Of a stretch of 64,000 nt of DNA, positions 59,027-64,000 are shown piece by piece (position 1 is the stretch's first letter; each line of letters opens with the position of its first letter). The stretch comes from Paenibacillus terrigena DSM 21567 (GTDB taxonomy: Bacteria; Bacillota; Bacilli; Paenibacillales; Paenibacillaceae). Location of the stretch: NCBI RefSeq assembly GCF_000374845.1, contig NZ_KB895420.1, forward strand, positions 186,001-250,000, read 5' to 3'. The notes beneath the pieces were generated by a model. That model made no database searches and was not told where the DNA came from. It saw nothing but the letters and a program-made list of their open reading frames with translations. Both the position numbers and the translations under genes were made by a program.

Positions 59027-60466
59027 ATGTCTACATCGAAATACGAAACCGTCATCGGCTTAGAAGTTCACGTTGAACTTCATACGAATTCCAAAATCTT
59101 CTGTGGCTGTAAGACATCCTTCGGTGCTTCGCCGAACAGCAATACATGCCCAATCTGTCTTGGACATCCAGGCGTATTGCCTGTGCTCAACCGTCAAGCA
59201 GTTGAGTATGCGATGAAAGCTGCGATGGCGCTGAACTGTACGATTGCAACAGAGAGCAAGTTCGATCGTAAGAACTATTTTTACCCAGACTCACCAAAAG
59301 CTTACCAAATCTCGCAATACGACAAACCGATCGGTGAGAATGGTTGGATTGATATTGAAGTGAATGGTGAGACCAAGCGGATTGGCGTGACACGTCTCCA
59401 CCTTGAAGAGGATGCAGGGAAACTGACGCACGTAGATGGCGGTTATGCTTCACTGGTTGATTTTAACCGTGTAGGTACGCCACTACTAGAGATTGTATCA
59501 GAGCCTGATTTGCGATCTGCGGAAGAAGCGAAGGCATATCTTGAGAAGCTTAAAGCGATTATGCAATATTGTGACGTATCCGATGTGAAAATGGAAGAAG
59601 GATCGCTTCGCTGCGACGCGAATATCAGTCTTCGTCCTTATGAACAGAAGGAATTCGGTATTCGTGCCGAGCTCAAGAACATGAACTCTTTCCGCGGTGT
59701 ACATCGTGGGATTGAATATGAAGAAATTCGCCAAGCCGACATCTTGGATGACGGTGGTGTGGTTGTTCAAGAGACGAGACGTTGGGATGACGCGCAAGGC
59801 AAAACATTCTCCATGCGCGGGAAGGAAGAGGCACATGACTATCGCTACTTCCCGGACCCAGACCTTGTGTCGGTCTTGATCGACGATGAATGGAAATCCC
59901 GAGTCCAAGCGTCGATTCCTGAGCTGCCGGATGCACGTAAAGCACGTTATGCAGCGGAGCATGGTCTGCCGAGCTATGATGCAGATGTGATCACAGCTTC
60001 GATGGCGCTCGCTGATTTCTTCGAAGAGAGTCTGAAATACACGAAGGATGCCAAATCCGTAGCGAACTGGATTATGGGCGACTTGCTTGCACATTTGAAT
60101 GCGAATAACCTGGAAATGTCCGATGTCAAGATTACAGGCCAAGGGCTCGGGGAAATGATCGGATTAATCGAGAAGGGGACGATCAGCAGTAAGATTGCGA
60201 AGACCGTCTTCAAAGAAATGATCGACAGCGGGAAAGCGCCGCAAGCGATTGTTGAAGAGAAAGGTCTTGTTCAGATTAGCGACGAAGGCGCAATCAAAGC
60301 GATTGTCGACAAAGTTGTGGAAGCGAACCCGCAATCCGTTGAGGATTACCGTGCGGGGAAAGACAAAGCGATTGGCTTCCTCGTCGGTCAAGTGATGAAG
60401 GAATCACGCGGTAAAGCAAATCCAGCGCTTGTGAATCAGCTGTTAGCGGAGCGTCTCAAAGGATAA
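59027..60466 (+). CDS. gatB: Aspartyl/glutamyl-tRNA amidotransferase subunit B
   Basis: A 479-residue protein of standard GatB length. It begins [21 protein letters not shown], with the zinc ligands in FCGCKTSFG and [14 protein letters not shown], the cradle domain with [18 protein letters not shown], and the C-terminal YqeY-like helical domain ending [20 protein letters not shown]. It binds Glu-tRNA(Gln) and activates the glutamyl end with ATP. TAGGAGG lies 7 nt before the ATG, inside the 19-nt spacer left after the MITE-like element. Confidence 0.95.
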   Translation: MSTSKYETVIGLEVHVELHTNSKIFCGCKTSFGASPNSNTCPICLGHPGVLPVLNRQAVEYAMKAAMALNCTIATESKFDRKNYFYPDSPKAYQISQYDKPIGENGWIDIEVNGETKRIGVTRLHLEEDAGKLTHVDGGYASLVDFNRVGTPLLEIVSEPDLRSAEEAKAYLEKLKAIMQYCDVSDVKMEEGSLRCDANISLRPYEQKEFGIRAELKNMNSFRGVHRGIEYEEIRQADILDDGGVVVQETRRWDDAQGKTFSMRGKEEAHDYRYFPDPDLVSVLIDDEWKSRVQASIPELPDARKARYAAEHGLPSYDADVITASMALADFFEESLKYTKDAKSVANWIMGDLLAHLNANNLEMSDVKITGQGLGEMIGLIEKGTISSKIAKTVFKEMIDSGKAPQAIVEEKGLVQISDEGAIKAIVDKVVEANPQSVEDYRAGKDKAIGFLVGQVMKESRGKANPALVNQLLAERLKG

Positions 60467-60486
60467 TTCGAGAGGAACGAGTAAGC

Positions 60487-61182
60487 ATGCACGATCCATG
60501 GGTCATTGATAATTTACATGTCATGATCAGACTACTGCTTGCGATGCTGTTAGGCGGCTTGGTTGGATTTGAACGAGAACATAACAATCACGCGGCTGGC
60601 CTTCGGACACATATTCTGGTCTGTCTTGGTTCCACGTTAATCATGCTGTTATCCATTTATGGATTTGCTGAATTTGTGACCTTGAATCGTGATCCAGCGC
60701 GGCTTGCGGCCTCGGTCATTACAGGGATCGGATTTCTAGGTGCTGGAACGATTCTATTCACAGGCAAATCAATTACGGGCCTCACGACAGCGGCGTCACT
60801 GTGGGTCGTTGCCTCCATAGGGTTAGCAATTGGAGCGGGCTTCTATTTTGCAGCGGTTGCGGCGACAATTCTGGTATTACTTAATTTATGGGTCTTGAAT
60901 AAGATTGAACAGCGTTTCTTGCGAGGGAAGAAAGTTCGAATCATCACCATTCGAGCGATCGGGCAGCATGACCTTCTGGATGAGGTTACTGCGAAGCTCG
61001 CTTCCCACGCGATTACGACGAAGAAGATGGCATTAACAGAGTCGAGACATGTGACAGAACATGAAATAGATTTGCAAATGGAGCTTCAGCTGCACGTCAC
61101 AGCACCGAAGCAATTAGAGCCGATTCATCTGATCGTGGAACTAAAATCCATTGCTGGTGTATTTAATGTTTCGGTAGAATGA
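60487..61182 (+). CDS. MgtC/SapB family membrane protein
   Basis: A 231-residue protein. The N-terminal 140 residues contain about five membrane segments with the MgtC signatures LLLAMLLGGLVGFEREHNNHAAGLRTHILVCLGSTLIML and ITGIGFLGAGTILFTGKSITGLTTAASLWVVASIGLAIGAG. A C-terminal ACT-like cytoplasmic domain follows. The family is linked to Mg2+ limitation and phosphate/ATP homeostasis. It lies 20 nt after gatB, so may be co-transcribed; a strong terminator follows. Confidence 0.9.
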   Translation: MHDPWVIDNLHVMIRLLLAMLLGGLVGFEREHNNHAAGLRTHILVCLGSTLIMLLSIYGFAEFVTLNRDPARLAASVITGIGFLGAGTILFTGKSITGLTTAASLWVVASIGLAIGAGFYFAAVAATILVLLNLWVLNKIEQRFLRGKKVRIITIRAIGQHDLLDEVTAKLASHAITTKKMALTESRHVTEHEIDLQMELQLHVTAPKQLEPIHLIVELKSIAGVFNVSVE

Positions 61183-61204
61183 GTAAGAGGGTCCATCTCT
61201 TACG

Positions 61205-61237
61205 ATAACCTTCCTGATGGGAAGGTTATTTTTTTTG
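61205..61237 (+). terminator. Rho-independent terminator after the MgtC-like gene
   Basis: ATAACCTTCC pairs perfectly with GGAAGGTTAT across a 5-nt loop, followed by T8. Confidence 0.92.
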
Positions 61238-61245
61238 AAAAGTTT

Positions 61246-61272
61246 TGAAGGGTTTATTGAAAGGGGTGCGTC
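61246..61272 (+). promoter_or_regulatory. Candidate ECF-type promoter of the sigma operon
   Basis: TGAAGG (61246-61251), 17 nt, CGTC (61269-61272), upstream of the sigma gene start at 61310. The pattern is like SigW-type promoters (TGAAAC-N16-CGTA), so autoregulation is plausible. Confidence 0.4.
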
Positions 61273-61309
61273 ATAAGTATAGATTCATATGGAGAGAGGG
61301 GGGTTTACG

Positions 61310-61939
61310 GTGGACAATCAGACGGATGAACAGCTTATTGACCAGATCCGTCAAGGGAATCAGGATGCTTATCGAATTTTGGTTGATCGACATAAGAATT
61401 ACATTTATACATTGATGTTCAGAGAGCTGGGCCATCGTGAGACCGCGGAAGACCTCGCTCAGGAAGTCTTTATTAAACTTTACCGCTACTTGCCCCATTT
61501 CCGTGGGGAGGCGAAGTTTACGACTTGGATGTATCGGTTAGCGATTAATACGTTGACGGATTATCGGCGTACGCAGCAGCGTAAGCCACTGACCAGCTTG
61601 ATTGATTCGATTAAATCATGGTTTAGATCTCCAGAAGAAGAAGAGCCGGAAGAACGGCTGCTGCTAAAGGAAGAGCAAATTGAGGTTCAATGTGTACTAA
61701 GAAAGATGAAGGACAACTATCGTATTATTCTTGAGCTTTATCATATGAGACAGCTTTCTTATCAAGAAATAGCAGCCATTCTAGAAATTCCAATTCGGAC
61801 CGTAGAGACGCGTCTATATCGGGCCAAACAACAATTCGAACGTTTATGGACGGAGGTGCAAGTTCATGAGAAGACGATTCCAGGAAAAGCCACACCATCA
61901 GCATCTAAGAAAAGACTGGACAACGCCTCATCAAGCTAA
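61310..61939 (+). CDS. ECF RNA polymerase sigma factor (SigW-like)
   Basis: A 209-residue sigma factor. Region 2 has RILVDRHKNYIYTLMFRELGHRETAEDLAQEVFIKLYRYLPHFRG and FTTWMYRLAINTLTDYRRTQQ; region 4 (about 130-185) has RIILELYHMRQLSYQEIAAILEIPIRTVETRLYRAKQQF. A linker with SWFRSPEEEEPEERLL is longer than usual, and a basic tail of about 20 residues follows region 4. GTG 61310 has GAGGGGGG in front; ATG 61289 lacks a site. It overlaps the next gene by 74 nt. Confidence 0.88.
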   Translation: MDNQTDEQLIDQIRQGNQDAYRILVDRHKNYIYTLMFRELGHRETAEDLAQEVFIKLYRYLPHFRGEAKFTTWMYRLAINTLTDYRRTQQRKPLTSLIDSIKSWFRSPEEEEPEERLLLKEEQIEVQCVLRKMKDNYRIILELYHMRQLSYQEIAAILEIPIRTVETRLYRAKQQFERLWTEVQVHEKTIPGKATPSASKKRLDNASSS

Positions 61940-62273
61940 TGTCCTACCGATGGAACGAGTGAAAGTCATGGAACAGATGCCTATCCATGAGACATCTCCT
62001 GAGTTTACAGATGTTATCATGCAGCGTATCTCCTCACAAGGAAGTAGAAAGCCCGCGACAGCAACTTCGCCGACCGTGAATTATTTTACACGGCGGAAGC
62101 AATTCATTCATTTTGCTGTTGCTGGCGCAGCGACTTATCTATTTATAACAACCGGTATTTTGCAATCTCTCCTTGCAATGGATGCCTTCAAACTTGAATA
62201 TCAAATGAAAACGAAAGTCCAACATATGGTCGAAGCTGGTATAAAAATCATTACACACATTATCCCGTTCTAG
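61866..62273 (+). CDS. Probable anti-sigma factor with one membrane segment
   Basis: A 135-residue protein with a basic N-terminus, a motif-like stretch ETSPEFTDVIMQRIS (often seen at the start of anti-sigma proteins), one membrane segment (FIHFAVAGAATYLFITTGIL) and an amphipathic C-terminal helix. No HxxxCxxC zinc motif is present. GGAGGTGCAAGTTC precedes the ATG inside the sigma gene, indicating coupled translation. Role inferred from position. Confidence 0.7.
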   Translation: MRRRFQEKPHHQHLRKDWTTPHQANVLPMERVKVMEQMPIHETSPEFTDVIMQRISSQGSRKPATATSPTVNYFTRRKQFIHFAVAGAATYLFITTGILQSLLAMDAFKLEYQMKTKVQHMVEAGIKIITHIIPF

Positions 62274-62287
62274 GAGGAGATCTAAAA

Positions 62288-62908
62288 ATGACGCAATCAA
62301 ATGAAGACAGACACTCGACCTATGACCCTTTTTTGGATGAACGTATGCATCAATTGAATACCCCGCCAATGATGAATGCATTTTCGAACTCGGATCATCC
62401 TTATGGCAGCAATGTACCCCGTAAGAGTAAGTTTTTAGCTGGTTTGCTTGCTTTTTTTATACCGGGGCTTGGACACTTTTATCTCGGTCTGATGCAGCGC
62501 GGGATAACGGTCATGTTAAGCTTAGCGCTAAATATCGTTGCCATCGTGTATAGTGTCAACTTACCGCAAGGCGGAAGCTTGCCTATAATCGTGCTGTTAA
62601 GTCTCTTGATTCCGTGCATCTATTTCTATAATTTGTTCGACGCATTACAATGTACGGATCGAGTAAATGCAGAGCGCATCTATGGATTTGTGCCAGAAGG
62701 CATGACACCATTAATAAGTAATGGCGGAGTGGCTTTCAAAGGCAGCTCGCTTGGCATTGTGCTTGTTGTGTGCGGCGTCTTTGTGTTGATGCTTAGTGTC
62801 AATCCAGCTTGGCTCCAGTTTTTATTCTCGAGCGGCGGTCCCTATTTTGGCGCAGTGATTCTCATTGTAGCAGGATTATTCTTGCTCTTAAGAACACGTT
62901 CGAAATAA
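62288..62908 (+). CDS. Multi-pass membrane protein with TM2-like segment
   Basis: A 206-residue protein with a hydrophilic N-terminus (about 1-48), then five membrane segments. KFLAGLLAFFIPGLGHFYLGLMQRGI is a TM2/glycine-rich signature, and the rest has VMLSLALNIVAIVYS and LGIVLVVCGVFVLMLS. It sits 14 nt after the anti-sigma gene and 21 nt before the DUF4097 gene. Probably part of an envelope-stress unit. Confidence 0.75.
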   Translation: MTQSNEDRHSTYDPFLDERMHQLNTPPMMNAFSNSDHPYGSNVPRKSKFLAGLLAFFIPGLGHFYLGLMQRGITVMLSLALNIVAIVYSVNLPQGGSLPIIVLLSLLIPCIYFYNLFDALQCTDRVNAERIYGFVPEGMTPLISNGGVAFKGSSLGIVLVVCGVFVLMLSVNPAWLQFLFSSGGPYFGAVILIVAGLFLLLRTRSK

Positions 62909-62929
62909 TGAACGAGAAAGGGGTGTTCA

Positions 62930-64000
62930 ATGATTAAAGTCGGGAGATATACAGGTGCCATTTTATTATTAGCTGTAGGCGCAATTCTTATTTGGGACCA
63001 GAGTTCTGGTGCAACCCATGTTCAATATCTGTTAGATTGGTGGCCTGTTCTTTTTATTCTGTGGGGCATAGAATATATTATTCTCAATGTCGTGCATCGT
63101 CATTCCAATCGACGGATGAAGCTGGATATAGGCGGCATGTTTTTAGCTGTGTTGTTATCAGGCATTGTATTTAGTGTGACTCAGCCATCGCTCATGTCGG
63201 ATTTATGGAAGCAACTTAATTTCAAGATTAATTTTGCTACAACTTTGGGGTCTGACGAAGGAATTCGATTTGAGAAACCTGTGCAGAAAGTTGCCATAGA
63301 TAAGGAAACCGAAGCGATTGTTGTACGTAATGAGTATGGTGATGTTGTCGTACAGACGGGCGGTGCAGATCAACTTGAAGTCTCAACCGTCATGCGGGTA
63401 GATCTGAAGGATAAGCAAGAGGCTGAACAGATCGCGAATCAATCCACTGTGAGCATTCAGCCGGGCCAGCGCATTTCCATAGAGACGAAGGGTAAGAAAT
63501 ACGGGGGCAATTGGCAGAAGCAGCCTCGCATGGATCTCGTGCTAACGATCCCGGAGGGAGCTGCCCTGGATTTGGATATTGAGACATCGCTTGGTGATAT
63601 CGATATTCAACATGTGAAAGCTAAGAATGAATTGAAACTGGTGACGATGAAAGGCGATATTGACCTTGAGAATGTAACTGGTGCAGTTCGAGGAGAGACA
63701 TTATTAGGTGATGTGAGTTTATCCGCGATCGATGGTGAAGTTGAAATGTCGACGAAGAGTGGTGATTTCAATGTTAGCCACATCACAGGACGGGCGAATG
63801 TTGCTACGCTGAATGGAGAGATCCGTTTGGAGGAAGTGGAAGGAGATATTCTCGCGGATACGAAAAATGGAGACGTACACATCGATCGTGCTGATCATAA
63901 TCTGAAGGTATCTACACTCAACGGGGATATTTTTGTGGATACCAAGGTTGTTGGCGGGGATTGGGATGTTCATTCCACGATTGGCGATCTTGATATTGCG
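62930..64000 (+). CDS. Membrane-anchored DUF4097 (beta-helix) protein, 3' end outside window
   Basis: 357 codons to the window edge. The N-terminal about 90 residues hold three or four membrane segments resembling LiaF-type anchors (YTGAILLLAVGAILIW, WWPVLFILWGIEYIIL, IGGMFLAVLLSGIVFSV). Then an extracellular right-handed beta structure of repeated short strands follows: VVVRNEYGDVVVQTG, LDIETSLGDIDIQHVK, KLVTMKGDIDLENVTG, EMSTKSGDFNVSHITG, VATLNGEIRLEEVEG. This is the DUF4097 pattern seen in YvlB and LiaX-like stress proteins. Last visible gene of the ECF operon; GAAAGGGGTG precedes the ATG. Confidence 0.82.
   Translation, partial: MIKVGRYTGAILLLAVGAILIWDQSSGATHVQYLLDWWPVLFILWGIEYIILNVVHRHSNRRMKLDIGGMFLAVLLSGIVFSVTQPSLMSDLWKQLNFKINFATTLGSDEGIRFEKPVQKVAIDKETEAIVVRNEYGDVVVQTGGADQLEVSTVMRVDLKDKQEAEQIANQSTVSIQPGQRISIETKGKKYGGNWQKQPRMDLVLTIPEGAALDLDIETSLGDIDIQHVKAKNELKLVTMKGDIDLENVTGAVRGETLLGDVSLSAIDGEVEMSTKSGDFNVSHITGRANVATLNGEIRLEEVEGDILADTKNGDVHIDRADHNLKVSTLNGDIFVDTKVVGGDWDVHSTIGDLDIA

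Noticed and set aside
1-64000. tRNA, rRNA or prophage genes
   Set aside because: No cloverleaf or rRNA-like stretch, integrase, capsid or transposase-like protein was recognised anywhere in the window.

Overview
The window reads as chromosome of a spore-forming, low-to-mid G+C Firmicute of the order Bacillales, most likely Paenibacillus or a close relative. The reasons are strong AGGAGG-type ribosome binding sites with frequent TTG and GTG starts, a YyaC-type spore protease, GpsB, an SdpR/SdpI pair, a complete SigY-Yxl operon, an mhqNOD-type quinone-resistance operon, secreted proteins with the copper amine oxidase N-terminal (stalk) domain, and a gatCAB operon. No rRNA, tRNA, phage, plasmid, CRISPR or intact transposase gene was seen.

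Layout. 1-1.3 kb: a truncated MarR gene and two nucleotide-pool housekeeping genes. 1.3-12.1 kb: a catabolic cluster under a PucR-type regulator, made of an Fe-alcohol dehydrogenase, APC permease, unknown protein and aldehyde dehydrogenase in one transcription unit, then a methylmalonate/malonate semialdehyde dehydrogenase, class III aminotransferase and alanine dehydrogenase in a second. Both units begin with the same 18-nt promoter box. Together they could oxidise an amino alcohol to an omega-amino acid such as beta-alanine and feed it to acetyl-CoA, with alanine dehydrogenase recycling the amino group. 12.3-15.5 kb: two secreted stalk-domain proteins and a nucleotidyltransferase. 15.5-20.9 kb: GpsB, a Crp/Fnr regulator, and a Rieske oxygenase lying between two nucleobase permeases. 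20.9-21.6 kb: twelve tandem 51-bp units, each with a small hairpin. 21.6-27 kb: a two-subunit ThrE-type exporter, RNase HI, a serine hydrolase with an AlkD-like protein, and a MalY/PatB lyase.

27-29.4 kb: mhqNOD. 29.5-45 kb: mixed housekeeping and regulatory genes (RNA methylase, DMT exporter with divergent MocR regulator, Gfo/Idh oxidoreductase, secreted proteins, a MarR regulator, asparaginase, CutC, YyaC, SdpRI, a PilZ protein). 45-50.6 kb: a membrane-anchored cupredoxin, DedA, thioredoxin-like and metallo-beta-lactamase-fold proteins, an M24 peptidase and pyroglutamyl peptidase. 50.8-56 kb: a membrane GDPD and the sigY-yxlCDEFG operon. 56.5-60.5 kb: 50-bp repeats in two opposed pairs, then gatC-gatA-(mobile repeat)-gatB. 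60.5-64 kb: an MgtC-like protein and an ECF sigma operon ending in a DUF4097 protein that runs off the window.

The most unusual non-coding content is a family of three MITE-like elements (48081-48466, 50643-50822, 58752-59007) with related 18-nt ends and many internal hairpins; one sits one base after the gatA stop codon inside the gatCAB operon. There are also the two unrelated ~50-bp repeat families. All functional calls are by reading motifs and gene order, with no database search.
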